64,000 nt of DNA from Delphinapterus leucas. Taxonomy: Eukaryota; Chordata; Mammalia; Artiodactyla; Monodontidae. The position numbers were made by a program, and so were the translations under genes. Shown here piece by piece: positions 45,830 through 57,560 of the stretch (position 1 is its first letter; each line of letters opens with the position of its first letter). The notes under the pieces are model-generated. The model was not told the origin of the DNA. It did no database searches and was given only the letters and a program-made list of their open reading frames with translations. The DNA lies in contig NW_022098043.1 in assembly GCF_002288925.2 (NCBI RefSeq), positions 9,733,548 to 9,797,547 of the forward strand, given 5' to 3'.

Positions 45830-48140
45830 AGTGTCTATTCATTTATGATAATGTGGCAGGCAATGTGTTAGGCACTGAAGATACAGGAGTAAACAAGAGA
45901 GACTGTCATCTCTGCTCTCAAGGATGAGAAGAGAAAATAGCTACTTTTTTTTTTTTTACATCTTTATTGGAGTATAATTGCTCTACAATGGTGTGCCAGT
46001 TTCTGCTTTATAACAAAGTGAATCAGCCATACACACACACATGTTCCCATATCTCTTCCCTCTTGCGTCTCCCTTCCTCCCACCCCGCCTATCCCACCCC
46101 TCTAGGTGGTCACAGAGCACCGAGCTGATCTCCCTGTGCTATGTGGCTGCTTCCCACTAGCTATTTTACATCCAGTAGTGTATACATGTCCACGCCACTC
46201 TCTCGCTTTGTCACACCTTACCCTTCCCCCTCCCCATATCCTCAAGTCCATTGTCTAGTAGGTCTGTGTCTTTATTCCTGTCTTACCCCTAGGTTCTTCA
46301 TGACGTTTTTTTTCTTAAATTCCATATATGTGTGTTAGCATACGGTATTTGTCTTTCTCTTTCTGACTTACTTCACTCTGTATGACAGACTCTAGGTCCA
46401 TCCACCTCATTACAAATAGCTCAATTTCGTTTCTTTTTATGGCTGAGTAATATTCCATTGTATGTATGTGCCACATCTTCTTTATCCATTCATCTGATGA
46501 TGGACACTTAGGTTGTTTCCATCTCCAGGCTATTGTAAATAGAGCTGCAATGAACATTTTGGTACATGACTCTTTTTGAATTATGGTTTTCTCAGGGTAT
46601 ATGCCCAGTAGTGGGATTGCTGGGTCATATGGTAGTTCTATTTGTAATTTTTTAAGGAACCTCCATACTGTTCTCCATAGTGGCTGTACCAATTCACATT
46701 CCCACCAGCAGTGCAAGAGAGTTTCCTTTTCTCCACACCTTCTCCAGCATTTATTGTTTCTAGATTTTTTGATGATGGCCATTCTGACTGGTGTGAGATG
46801 ATATCTCATTGTAGTTTTGATTTGCATTTCTCTAATGGTTAATGATGTTGAGCATTCTTTCATGTGTTTGTTGGCAGTCTGTATATCTTCTTTGGAGAAA
46901 TGTCTATTTAAGTCTTCTGCCCATTTTTGGATTGGGTTGTTTGTTTTTTTGTTATTGAGCTGCATGTGCTGCTTATAAATTTTGGAGATTAATCCTTTGT
47001 CAGTTGCTTCATTTGCAAATATTTTCTTTCATTCTGAGGGTTGTCTTTTGGTCTTGTTTATGGTTTCCTTTGCTGTGCAATCCCTATCAAACTACCACTG
47101 GCATTTTTCACAGAACTAGAACAAAAAATTTCACAATTTGCATGGAAACACAAAAGACCCCGAATAGCCAAAGCAATCTTGAGAACGAAAAACGGAGCTG
47201 GAGGAATCAGGCTCCCTGACTTCAGACTATACTACAAAGCTACAGTAATCAAGACAGTATGGTACTGGCACAAAAGCAGAAAGATAGGTCAATGGAACAG
47301 GATAGAAAGCCCAGAGATAAACCCACACACATATGTTCACCTTATCTTTGATAAAGGAGGCAGAAATGTACAGTGGAGAAAGGACAGACTCTTCAATAAG
47401 TGGTGCTGGGAAAACTGGACAGATACATGTAGAAGTATAAGATTAGATCACTCCCTAACACCATACACAAAAATAAGCTCAAAATGGATTAAAGACCTAA
47501 CTGTAAGGCCAGAAACTATCAAACTCTTAGAGGAAAACATAGGCAGAACTCTCTATGACATAAATCACAGCAAGATCCTTTTTGACCCACCTCCTAGAGA
47601 AATGGAAATAAAACCAAAAATAAACAAATGGGACCTAATGAAACTTCAAAGCTTTTGCACAGAAAATAGCTACTTTTGTGTTACAAATGATGGGTTCTTA
47701 TCCTAAACAGGACGCATGAGGGCACAGTGCAGGGCAAGTAACTCTGACCTGGCAGAGATAGTCAGAGAGGGAGGAAGTAATGTTTAAACTCAGACCTGAA
47801 GGATAATATGGATAGTAAAAATCATAACACAAGCTCTATGGGCACTTCCTACATGTTGTAAACACTCTACATGCATTTTCTCATTTAATTTCCACAACAA
47901 TTCCATTGTTCCTTTTGCTTCTCAGATGAGAAAACAAGAGCAGAGGGAGGTAACTTGCCAAGGTCATGAACTAAGAAGTGAGGGATGCTGAAGGAGAGGT
48001 GAAGGTTGGGGAGAGGGCAGTAGATCAGGGATATGGTCCTTCAAGATGAGGGAACAGCTTGTGCAAAATTGTGGAGGCGAAAAGGAACAGGGCTGGAGCA
48101 GAAAGTGTGAGGAGGAGTGTGGTGAGTAGAGAAGCTGAAG
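45830..48140 (-). repeat. L2 LINE, minus strand, split by an inverted L1, with a MIR piece
   Basis: Antisense L2 at 45830-45931 (caggcaatgtgttaggcact) and again after the L1 (47740-47810, aactcagacctgaaggataa; 48030-48140). An antisense MIR tail lies at about 47815-47990 (gcttctcagatgagaaaaca). Confidence 0.6.
45949..47660 (-). mobile_element. 5'-inverted (twin-primed) L1, 1.7 kb, 17-bp duplication
   Basis: 45949-47078 is minus-strand L1: the reversed poly-A tail, 3' UTR, and an open ORF2 C-terminal frame of 216 codons (46965-46315). At 47079 the text flips to sense ORF2, which immediately precedes that segment in the normal element and stays open (fragments such as [20 protein letters not shown]). 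The duplication agaaaatagctactttt is exact at 45932-45948 and 47661-47677. Long open frames and the exact duplication indicate a young but dead copy. Confidence 0.96.
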
Positions 48141-48539
48141 ATTTCGACTGTTCCTACCTTGAAGGGTTGACAGTCTGGGGGATGCAGGGGGTGGGATGGA
48201 GGGAGGTAAGTCCCGGGGATGAATCCCGCCTAGGGAGGACTGCAGCTTAGGAACATGGAGATGAGACATTCCTAGGCCTGGGCTGACTGTAAATGCTCCT
48301 GAGTCTGGGGACCTAGCCCAGACCTCCTGGGAAGGGGAGGGCTTAGAGCTCCTGGGAGGATGAGGGAGGACCCCACTCGTCCAAGCAGAAGCACGCTGGG
48401 GGATCCTGAGTCAGGGGTCCCAGTGCTGTTGTATCACTAGAGGGGTCCTGCCACTTCTCTGTGTTCTGGAGAGTGAAAAACAATGGTCACACCCCTATCC
48501 TGGAATCTAAGCAGTCTGGGAGGGCTTAGAGCTTGGTTA

Positions 48540-48690
48540 CTAAGAGCCTTGGGGTCAGAGAGGTCTGGGTTTAAGTCCAGGTTTCCCCATACATGAGTTT
48601 ATGATCTTAGGCACATAACCTAGCCTCTCTGGACAGATGCTCCCTCATGTGAAACATGGGGATGTTAATGCTGTAGTAGAACTTGTGTGG
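48540..48690 (+). repeat. MIR SINE
   Basis: Sense MIR: ttggggtcagagaggtctgg, then cctctctggacagatgctcc. Confidence 0.65.
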
Positions 48691-48694
48691 CTGC

Positions 48695-49235
48695 CTTCCC
48701 AACCTCGTTCACCATTTCTCCTTCCTAAGGACACTCCTGTCTTGTTCAAGCATTCACCTCTCCCTGATGAAGCCCATTTCAATAGGGGAAGCAGACCCCA
48801 TCCCCAGAGCTAGGCATGGGTGATCCTCATTAGAGCCATCAGACACAGCCATGGTTTCCAGTGATTGGTTAGGTGTCCAGGCTTAAGCCAATCACCATGT
48901 GGCAGTGGCCCAGGCAGACTGCCGGAAACATCTCATTTTGGGGACATTGGATTGATTCTCTTTCTCTTTCTTCTACTGGGTGGGAATAAGTAAGCCTCTT
49001 GTTCCTGTTGCCATGGGCAGCCATCGCATGCCAATGAGAGAAGCCAGTCTGAGGATAAATCCCACCCTTGGGGAAGAGCTGGGCTGAGGCAAACATAGAG
49101 AAATGGATCCAGATCCATGATCAAATTATACCTGGAATCCACCCAACCTCTAGTTCCCATTACGTGAAATAGGAAATTCCACATAGTTAAAACCAGGATG
49201 AGTCTATTTCCTGTTATTGCAGCCAAAGGAATGCA
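48695..49235 (+). repeat. Old LTR-like repeat
   Basis: Text such as ttaagccaatcaccatgtgg and gcaaacatagagaaatggat, with a ctatttcctgttattgcagc end, resembles a diverged MaLR/ERV LTR. Family not assigned. Confidence 0.4.
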
Positions 49236-49261
49236 AATGCGTTTTCCCAGGTCATTCATTT

Positions 49262-49980
49262 GTGTTTTCATGTATTAGGTCAACAAGTATTTATTGAGCA
49301 TCTATTAAGAACCAGACAAGGCATCAGGCATGGGGGTGGAAGCATTTAATGAGGAGGGGCTCGCAATGGAACTCACTCACTAATTGGGAGAAGCGAATGG
49401 GAGATAAATAATGAAACGACAATATCAGTAAGCAGGTATATGAAGACCACAAACCAGGGTGATGTGTGAAAGGTTGAGAGGGGTCCTGAGGCAGGGGGAG
49501 CATCACCTTCAGAAAGAATTATCAGGAGGGGTTCTTGGAGGAAGTAACGTTCAAGCTGAAAGTTGAATGAGAGGGAGCCAGCGGGAGCCCCATCATGGGA
49601 AGCCTTGGAGACCATGGTGAAGGGTTTGGATTTTACTCTGGGGACACGTAAAGCCTCAGCACGTTTGAACAGAGGAATGACATGCTCTGAATTTCATTGA
49701 TAAGAGATGGTTAGGGCTGCTGTGGGGAGCTGGACTCCACCCGTGGGGAACAATAGAGGCAGGGAGACCAGGCTCTTGTGCTAACTGATAGGAACAGCGG
49801 AGGAGGCAAGGGGTGGACAAAAGTCAGGCTGTATCTGGAGGCACAGCACTGCATGTCCTGATGGATTGCATGTAGGAGGTGGGGAAAGAGATGAACTGAG
49901 TCCCGGGGGTTTGGGCCCAAGCAGAGGGGAGGATGGTGTTGCCCTTTACAGAGGTGAGGGAGCAGCAGAGGGAGCCGGTC
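49262..49980 (-). repeat. L2 LINE, minus strand, long segment
   Basis: About 700 bp of antisense L2: caagtatttattgagcatct, then ggaggaagtaacgttcaagc, then tttggattttactctgggga. One of the longest continuous L2 pieces in the window. Confidence 0.8.
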
Positions 49981-51129
49981 TACTGTGAAGATATGAAGAG
50001 GCCATATCTGTGTGACAAGGCAGAAACGATTGAGTGCTGCTTGCGTGCAGCCCATCAGGGTCTTCTGGCTGTGCCTGTTCAGGTCTTCATAATCCCCACC
50101 TCTGAGGTGGGCTCTGCAGTGGCCAGACCAACTCCTCGGGCTTTTGTGATGTGGAATGAGAAGGAAGAGGGAGGGAGAAGGGCCAGCAGCTCAGGGAGAG
50201 GGCGTGGGAGGCGTGGGGAGAAAAGAGGTCCCAGGAATCCCTCTGGGGGTAAGGGTGCTGGTAAAGGAGAAGTTCAGAGTTGCTGCCGTGGTGTATGTAA
50301 CATGCTTATGGAAAATATAAACAAAGGACTTGAATTATTTTGAAGTTAATCTTTGGTTGCTGGCCTGGGTTCCTTTGGTCGCGACGTTGCTGTGAGACTG
50401 GACCACGGAGGCTGCTATTTTATTAGGGTTACGTACGTAAGCCAGGAGCAGATGGTGACTTATTATCAGGGACTCTTCCCAACCTTGAAATGGGGAAAAG
50501 CATGGAACACTCTCCCTTGGAACCTGCACCTCCTTATCCTTGGTGGAGTTCTGGGCTGACAACCATGAGGGGGGATCCATCCTGGTCTGCATCACCCCAC
50601 ACCCCTGACTCTGCCACACTCCCTCGGCCCAGGAAATACTGAGAACCCATCCCCCAACACACACACACGCACACACAGAGCAAACCTAGCCTTAGCTCTT
50701 CATGTATGTGAAGAGGTTGTCAGCAGGAGACCACTTCTTTCCCTGTGGTTTGATTAAGACTAGGACCCCGGACCCATGTTGGGGATGGTGTTGGGACAGG
50801 AAAGCAGCCTTGGAGTGTGTGTTTGATGGGCCTGGCTGGGATTAGGGTGAGGCAAGCGAGGCATCTGGGGTCTAAAACGTAAGCAGGCACTCACTCTCAA
50901 GTGCTCAAAACTGGGAGTGAGTGCCTCCCTAAGTTTTGCATCCTGGCTGTCCCACTTGCCCCGCCATAGTCCCAGCCCTGTTAACGGGGGAAGAGAGGTA
51001 CAATGAAATGGGCTTGTATCGTGTCTCTACTTGTTTTTCTCCAGCTGAGCTGGGGGAAGACATACGCCTCTCAGGACTGTGGTTTTGTTCGTATGCAGAA
51101 TGGGGGTGCTGATGCCTGCCTCACAGGGT
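49981..51129. other. Unique intergenic DNA with a short (CA)n
   Basis: No gene recognised. A (CA) tract lies at about 50657-50678. Confidence 0.4.
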
Positions 51130-51335
51130 CCTTGTAAGAGGTACTAACCATTATTGCTTACCTTTGACACTTCTTGGAGGTAACAGGCAGCGATGAAGAA
51201 ATATGTGAGGTTGGAATTGTTTTCCTATTTTGCAGATGGAGAAACTGAGGCACAGAGAGGTTAACTAACTGGCCCAGGTATATGCAGCCTGGAAATGGCA
51301 GAGTTGGGCCTTGAACCCCCACTCTTAATAACCAT
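51130..51335 (-). repeat. MIR SINE, minus strand
   Basis: Antisense MIR: ttttgcagatggagaaactg, then aggcacagagaggttaacta. Confidence 0.8.
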
Positions 51336-51537
51336 CATGTGAAACTTCTCTCACTGAGGCAGAGATAAAGAGAACTGAGTCTGAGGGGCTATGCCACGCA
51401 GAAGGGGGCTTTGCAGGTGGTGAGGGAGGGGCCCCTAGCAGGAGATCCATGATATTGTCAGTGTCTCTTTGAGGAGGCCATCTCTTCCTTAACGTGGGCT
51501 GGGATATTTGTTTTGAATGTAGGTTTTATTTTTTTTC

Positions 51538-51965
51538 AGGTGTGGTGAGACCAACAGATCAGGAGATAACTGCCATTGAAAAGATAGCTCTCCAGAAGAT
51601 GGGGGCATGCCCTTCAGGGCCACACGGGGAAGCACCAGGGCCAGTCAGGAGGCAGAAAGGGCAAGGTGAAAACATGGACAAGAGCCTTTGTTGTGGTCTT
51701 TGCAGGAAGGAGTGGGTGAGGTGGGCTATGCAGCTGTAGGGTTGACCAGTTTGAATAATTTCAGTGGACTCTGGGCTGTAAGGAATGCCTCTCATTGCCT
51801 GGTACCTGGCCCTGGGTGATCGGGGCAGGCGGTAATCTGTGAGGCTCCATGCAGGAGGTGGCTGGGGGGTACAGATTGGATTGGTTGGTTTGCATGTGAA
51901 AAGCTCACTTGAAGAAAGGGACTCTTTGCTATCTCTAGGAATCAGCTTGCTCTGGGAGGATGTGT
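51538..51965 (+). repeat. Unassigned repeat, copy B
   Basis: Partner of copy A at 20335, same orientation. Shared blocks are aacagatcaggagataactg, agtttgaataatttcag and ggtttgcatgtgaaaa. Copy B reads more cleanly in the 3' half. Confidence 0.6.
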
Positions 51966-52335
51966 CTCTCTCCTGCCAGCAAGGCCCCCAAGATGTCAAA
52001 GCATCAAGAAAATAAAACTAGAGTAAGTAATAAAATATAGTTAACATAAATTACAGTACTAAAATAGAGTTAATATAGTTTCTCGCCTGGGAAGTGCCTG
52101 CTCGGCTGGAGAGTTTCAGAAGGAAAGAAGAAAAATGTCTGTGATCTAGAAACACCTGCCAAACAGGGCACTTAGCAGTTCCCAAGCGTTAATCAGGCTG
52201 AGCACTGTCTGGAGGGGAGGGAGAGGCAGCCAGGGAAACAGAGGCACAAAGACGCCCCCAAGGCAGCTGGTCTGGCTGGTCATGGCTTTGCCACAGTGTG
52301 ACCTTGGCATCAGTTTACGCTTCCTAAGCCTGAGA
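51966..52335. other. Unique AT-rich intergenic DNA
   Basis: An AT-rich stretch at 52020-52080 (atatagttaacataaattac) followed by unique DNA. No gene. Confidence 0.35.
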
Positions 52336-52339
52336 TTCA

Positions 52340-52735
52340 GGCTGGCTTTGGAGTCATGTTTCTCCAGAACACCCGGGTTCGATTTTTATCTTTGCCGCTT
52401 ATTAGCTTGGTGACCTTGAGCAAGTTGCTAAACCTCTCTGTGCCTCAACCTCCTCATCCATAAAATGGGGATAATGATAGTCATCAACCTCATAGGTAGT
52501 TATAAGGATCACATAACACATACAAGTCATTTCATATATATCTATGGGCATAAAACCCATAGTAGACACACACAGAGGTTGGTACTTGTCATTAGTGATG
52601 GTGCAAATGACTACCGACTGAATTGGTATCTGCGGTTGCACCACCCAGTAGGGGGTCTGGTGAGAATTAAATGTAACACATTCAACCAGGCACAGAGGGA
52701 GCACTCAATACATGGTAACTAACACGATTGTTATC
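52340..52735 (+). repeat. MIR SINEs, two consecutive sense pieces
   Basis: First piece: ggtgaccttgagcaagttgc, then caacctcctcatccataaaa. Second tail at about 52650-52735: agcactcaatacatggtaac. Confidence 0.75.
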
Positions 52736-52959
52736 ATCTTTCACTTTACGGTTATTGTCGCTGTAGAAATAATGAAAGTGGTTTCCCTCCCTCTGTCTTC
52801 CATGATGTTGGTGACGGGTAGGTGCTGCCATCTTCCCTCTAAAAATCCAAACAATTCAGAAAGAAAAACAATCCCCTGGACTCTCACCAGCCAAAAGAGG
52901 AGGCCACCATTCCAGACTTTCTCATTTGCCCCTTCCCCTGCCCAGTTTTACACAAATTA

Positions 52960-53720
52960 AATCAAATGAAACATTCTCTTTTGCTATTTGCTCTCTCATT
53001 CAGTATCAGTGAGTACAGCCCGCATTATCCTTTTCGATGGCAGTGCTTCTTGGCTGCATTGTCATTTATTTCATCTACCTTGATCAATAGATGTGATGCT
53101 GTTTCTTTTTTTTTCTTTTTTTTTACCACTGTAACCAATGCTCGTGAAATATTTTGCACATAACGCTTTTGCTGAAAAGTTTGGCATTGCTTCTTAGGAG
53201 TAGAAATCCTGCATCAGGGGACGTGGGGAGGGATAAATTAGGAATTTGACATTAACAGATACACACTACTATATATAAAATAGATAAACAACAAGGACTT
53301 ACTGTATAGCACAGGGAACTATATTCGATATCTTGTAATACCTATAATGGAAAAGAATCTGAAAAAGAATATATACGTAACTGAATCACTTTGCTGTACA
53401 CCTGAAACTAACACAACATTGTAAATCAACTATACTTCAATTAAAAATTAAACAAAAGAAATCCTGGATTATTTTGGCCTATTAATTAATTAATTCTTTC
53501 ATTCAAGACATACCGAGAGCCTGTGACACGCCAAGCACTACCCCAGACACTGGAGTCATAGCCGCGAAAAAGCAGGCCAAGGCAGTAGTAGGTAACAGAC
53601 AATAAACAAAGTAAATGATCTATAGCATTTTACACTGGCAAATTTGTCCTCCAGAAAGTTGGTGCCAATTTACACGTCTACTAGCAGTGAGAGAGGACAC
53701 CATTTTCCCCTGAAGTCTTA
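52960..53720 (-). repeat. Old L1M-like sequence, minus strand, interrupted
   Basis: Antisense L1M-like wording at 52960-53200 and at about 53630-53720 (aatttgtcctccagaaagtt). The younger L1 at 53212-53456 and an L2-like antisense piece (about 53480-53600) lie between. Confidence 0.4.
53212..53456 (+). mobile_element. Short 3' L1 fragment with 10-bp duplication
   Basis: L1 3' UTR (agcacagggaactatattcg; acaacattgtaaatcaacta) with an A-rich tail. agaaatcctg is repeated at 53202-53211 and 53457-53466. Confidence 0.85.
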
Positions 53721-53799
53721 CCAGAGCTATACAATGTTAACTTCCCCCTACAACTCTGGGAGCTAAAAGAATAAGAAATCATTGCTGACTTTGTTTAAT

Positions 53800-54010
53800 G
53801 ACTAAGACTTATTGAGCATTTACTATGTGTCAGTTACATGCCATTTTAAAGCTGTGATTTAATGAATACTGAACACATGGAAGGCACTGGTCTATGGTGG
53901 TAAGTACTATTATTATCCCTATTTTACAGATAAGGAAACATAGGTACAAGATGACATGGCCAGACAGCACTGGGCAGGGATTTGAACCCAGGGCTCTGTG
54001 GTAGGAGGTA
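53800..54010 (-). repeat. MIR SINE, minus strand
   Basis: Antisense MIR: ccctattttacagataagga to gggatttgaacccagggct. Confidence 0.8.
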
Positions 54011-54605
54011 GAAGGAGCTTCAGTGTCAGACCTTGAATTAGATGTGTCTATGGGGACATCCAGATGGAGAGGCTGGCTCTCGACAAAACCGCTGCCTTCC
54101 TGGAATATTGGGGTTTCTTCAACCCACCAGGAGGTTCTGGGAAACTCGTGATATTATCAGACTTTTTGAAATGATCACCGTGGGGCAGGACAAAAATGAC
54201 TCAAGTGGGAGGCGGAAACATTACCAAACTGTGCACACGTCCCCTGCTCACAGGGGAGAACCCTACAACTGTCAGCCTGGTGCCCCCTGGGCCCCTTTTC
54301 TAAAGCAGAAGAATTCTTTCTTGTTGGGAAATAAGATGTCGAGGGGTGGAGTGGAGGAGGTGGGTCCATGTGGGGAAATAGATTTGAGGAGAAGCCAAGT
54401 GGGAGACCAAAAGGGTTCTTAATAAGGTTGGGGGCTAAATTTTGGGATCACCTTGAATATACTTTGAGAGACTTCAGTAGGGAATACAATTACTTTTAAT
54501 TATCTCTGGCTGCTAAAGTGAGTTTTTGGAGTCAACATGGCTTAGGGATTAGGCCAGAGAAATAATAGGAATAATGACCATAGCAATTATAACAGCTCCC
54601 ATTTA
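54011..54605. other. Unique intergenic DNA
   Basis: No gene or repeat recognised; a 126-codon frame at 54042-54422 shows no domain. Confidence 0.35.
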
Positions 54606-54730
54606 TTGAGGGTTTTTAAGCACACGGACACTGGGACCAGACTGCCTTGGGCTGAATCTTATTTCTGTCACTTACCTGTGGTACATCAGTTTCCTCAACT
54701 AGGAAACAGAGATGATAATAATATTCTTCT

Positions 54731-55500
54731 GATTGTCTACTGCTGTGTAACAAACCACCTCCAAATTCCATGGCATAGAAGACCCACCATTTTATTATGC
54801 TTATGGTTTCTTAGGTCAGGAATTTAGATAGGGCAGAGAGGGGATGGCTTGTCTCTGTGTTCTCAGACGTGAGTGGCTGGGGCTGGACTCCTCTGGGACT
54901 GCTGACCGGAGCACCACGTGGCCTCTCCCTGTGTTAGTAGTTTGCACCACGTGGCCTCTCCCTGCTTTAATAGCTTGCACCACGTGGCCTCTCCCTGCGT
55001 TAATAGCTTGCACCACGTGGCCTCTCCCTGCGTTAATAGCTTGCACCACGTGGCCTCTCCCTGCGTTAATAGCTTGCACCACGTGGCCTCTCCCTGCGTT
55101 AATAGCTTGCACCACGTGGCCTCTCCCTGCGTTAATAGCTTGCACCACGTGGCCTCTCCCTGCGTTAATAGCTTGCACCACGTGGCCTCTCCCTGTGTTA
55201 ATAGCTTGCACCACGTGGCCTCTCCCTGCGTTAATAGCTTGAGCTCCCTCACAGCATGGTGGCCTCAGAGTAGTTAGACTTCAGACATGGATATTCAGGG
55301 TTCCAAGACGAACATTCACACCAACAAGGCAGAAGCTGCTTTGGCTTTGCTGATCTAGCTCTTAAAGTCACATGGCCTCACTTTCTACTGTATTCTATTA
55401 GTTGAAGTAGTTCCAAGCTCACCCAGACTCAAGGGGGGTGTGGCGGGGGACATAGCCCGTGCCTCTTGATTGGCTGAATGTCAAAGAATTTGTGGTCATG
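54731..55500 (+). repeat. Ancient interspersed repeat containing an expanded minisatellite
   Basis: Head tactgctgtgtaacaaaccac and tail tctattagttgaagtagttc belong to the family also seen at 7405-8310. The internal words accacgtggcctctccct and ctcacagcatggtggcctca look like normal element sequence between which the 33-bp array was amplified. Confidence 0.5.
54911..55240. repeat. Minisatellite, 10 x 33 bp, one CACGTG per unit
   Basis: Ten head-to-tail 33-bp units start at 54911 and recur every 33 bp to 55208. Each begins gcaccacgtggcctctccct. Units 3-8 are identical; unit 1 is most diverged, unit 2 differs by one base and unit 9 by one base (gtg for gcg). Each unit carries the palindromic E-box CACGTG and most carry a second CpG. 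Because 33 is a multiple of 3, frames stay open on both strands; these are not genes. Confidence 0.99.
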
Positions 55501-55640
55501 TATTATAACGGTCACAAGTACTTACCTTACAGAGCTATTCTGAGGATTAAATTAATTAGTTAATAGATGGAAAGCACTTGGAATAGGACCTGGCATCTGT
55601 TAAGTGCTCAGAAAATGCTAGCCATGGTGATGAGTGTCCT

Positions 55641-56200
55641 TCTTCTGATTGTTAGGCACCCCTAGTCCACATGGAGGAGGAGTAGGCTCAAGGTCAAGTG
55701 CTGCGTGGCGAATCTGTCCTGTTTCCTTTAGCCTGAGGGTCTTAGTGCCCAAGGATTCCTTTTAGATGATCCCATTTGTACCCACCCTTTGTGTCTTTTC
55801 TGCCTCCTTCCCTTCACTCCCCCTTCCCCAGCCCCGAGGCAAAGATGCTCTGGGAACCATTCCCGGCTAATGCAGTCAATTCCAGGCCCGACCTCAGATC
55901 TGCAGGGGTGTAGCTACTAATTTAGCATCACTAAAAACCAGCCAATAGTAGCACCTCCTCAATCAGGTGAATGGCGCTGCTCCAATTCTAGCACATGAAG
56001 CTTTGTCCTTGCAGGTTGCTCTTGGAGGTGGACCTCAGTCATTTGTCTTGGGACTCCCTAGCCTCTGGGAGGATGGAGTGCTGGGACCCTGGCCTGAGCC
56101 TGGGTCTGGGCAGGGCTGATTTCTACCCTGGGCCTCCCAGCTGGGCAACCCAGGCTTCTGACCATGAATGACGGAGGGGACCATGTATCCTGCTACTCAG
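55641..56200. other. Unique intergenic DNA
   Basis: No repeat or gene recognised. Confidence 0.4.
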
Positions 56201-56204
56201 TTAC

Positions 56205-56345
56205 GAGGGAGCCTGGACTTTGCATCTGAATCTCAGCTCTACAGCTTGTGAGCTGAGTGACCGTGGACAGTTTCTTACCTCCCCTAAGACTCAGTTTCCC
56301 CAGCTGTGAATGGGGGAGCACAATGCTTGCCTGGGGTGCTTGCTA
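56205..56345 (+). repeat. MIR SINE
   Basis: Sense MIR: tgcatctgaatctcagctct to cagtttccccagctgtgaat. Confidence 0.75.
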
Positions 56346-56527
56346 AAAATGTACATTCCTGGCTCCCGTCTTGTACCAACTGAATCAGCCTCCTCTTGCC
56401 CCAAGGATGGGTAAAGAAACTCGGCAGTGAGAGGGTGGGCCAATGATCAGCTCAAACCTCAGTCTCACCTGTGTGTGGGAGGTGTGTGTATGTCAGTACC
56501 CACCATGGGGTGGTTGTGAGAATTATT

Positions 56528-56734
56528 TTTTTTATTTTTTGCGGTATGTGGGCCTCTCACTATTGCGGCCCCTCCCGTTGCGGAGCACAGGCTCCGGACA
56601 CACAGACTCAGCGGCCGTGGCTCACGGGCCCAGCCGCTCCGTGGCATGTGGGATCTTCCCGGACCGGGGCACGAACCCGCGTCCCCTGCATCGGCAGGCG
56701 GACTCTCAACCACTGCGCCACCAGGGAAGCCCCA
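56528..56734 (-). mobile_element. CHR-type SINE, minus strand
   Basis: Minus-strand CHR SINE with a 17-bp exact duplication, tggttgtgagaattatt, at 56511-56527 and 56735-56751. It lies in a MIR whose tail continues to about 56830 (agtgccaggcacacagtgaa). Confidence 0.96.
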
Positions 56735-56834
56735 TGGTTGTGAGAATTATTAAAAAAATATACAGAAGTGCATAGCCCAGTGCCAGGCACACAGTGAACG
56801 CTCTACACATACTAGCTGTATCTAATATTATTGA

Positions 56835-57177
56835 CATTAAGAGGAAACTGGGTGGGTTCCAGGAAGGAAGGGACCTTTCTGGTGGGTGGCGGCCTGGGGA
56901 AAAAGGAGCAGGGACTACACTATGGTCTAGATGAAAGGCGTGATGGGGCTGTGGCAGAACCGGCAACTCAGGGGACAGGAGCCCACGGCGGGAGGGGGTC
57001 CTCTTCTCCTGTGCATCTCAGTTCAGTTCGTTTGAGAACTTGAATACCAGCTGCTGCTTAGCTACGTGACTGGGTAGGTCCCCTCTTTTCTCGGGGCCTC
57101 ACCTCACTGTGCAACTGCATGGCTGACCTCATAGCAGCTCCATCATCTTAAATCTCGAGCAGGACTTAGTCCTCCAT
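56835..57177. other. Unique intergenic DNA
   Basis: No gene; a MIR-like scrap is near 57040-57100. Confidence 0.35.
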
Positions 57178-57560
57178 GACCGGACGCCAGTTCGTGTGCC
57201 CAGCGTAGGGTGAGGCCAAACAATACTGAACTGCTGGAGTCTGGAGCAGAGAAATGTTTATTGCAGCACCCAGCAAGGAGAACAGGTGGCTCATGCCCCC
57301 CCAAAACCCTGAACTGCCCAAAGGGTTTCAGCACAGCACTTTTTAAAGCCCAGGTGAGGGAGGGGGTGTCACAGGGTATGTGATCGGATCGTGCACAGTT
57401 CTCTGATTGGTTGATGGTGAGGTAACAGGGCGGTGTCACAAGGGGTTAACATTATCAGTCCTTAGGCTCCAGGAGGGCTGGGAGCTATGCGTTCATGGTC
57501 AGCAAGTGGTGAACATCTTCCATTTGGATGGAGATTTTCACATCTGTAAAACAGCTCAGG
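57178..57560 (-). mobile_element. Solo ERV LTR, minus strand
   Basis: Minus-strand LTR with an AATAAA signal near 57257 (tttattgcagc on the plus strand) and a TATA-like TTTAAAAAG near 57340. The wording gttcgtgtgcccagcg and tctgattggttgatggtgag suggests an ERV1-type LTR. Borders are approximate; no internal viral genes. Confidence 0.6.

Larger units (their letters stand above)
54610..55640 (+). repeat. MIR SINE split by an older-type repeat and minisatellite
   Basis: The left part (gtcacttacctgtggtacat, ending gatgataataatattcttc) and the right part (about 55505-55640, gaggattaaattaattagtt) are consecutive MIR sequence. The intervening 54731-55500 is an inserted repeat carrying the minisatellite. 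Confidence 0.65.

Noticed and set aside
46315..47706. 216- and 221-codon frames with reverse-transcriptase-type sequence
   Set aside because: Fragments of L1 ORF2 in an inverted, 5'-truncated copy; not functional genes.
54911..55240. CRISPR-like spacing of repeats
   Set aside because: Units are contiguous with no variable spacers, and the genome is mammalian.
54816..55277. Four long open frames (119-132 codons) on both strands
   Set aside because: They arise because the 33-bp minisatellite unit is a multiple of three; the translations are simple repeats.
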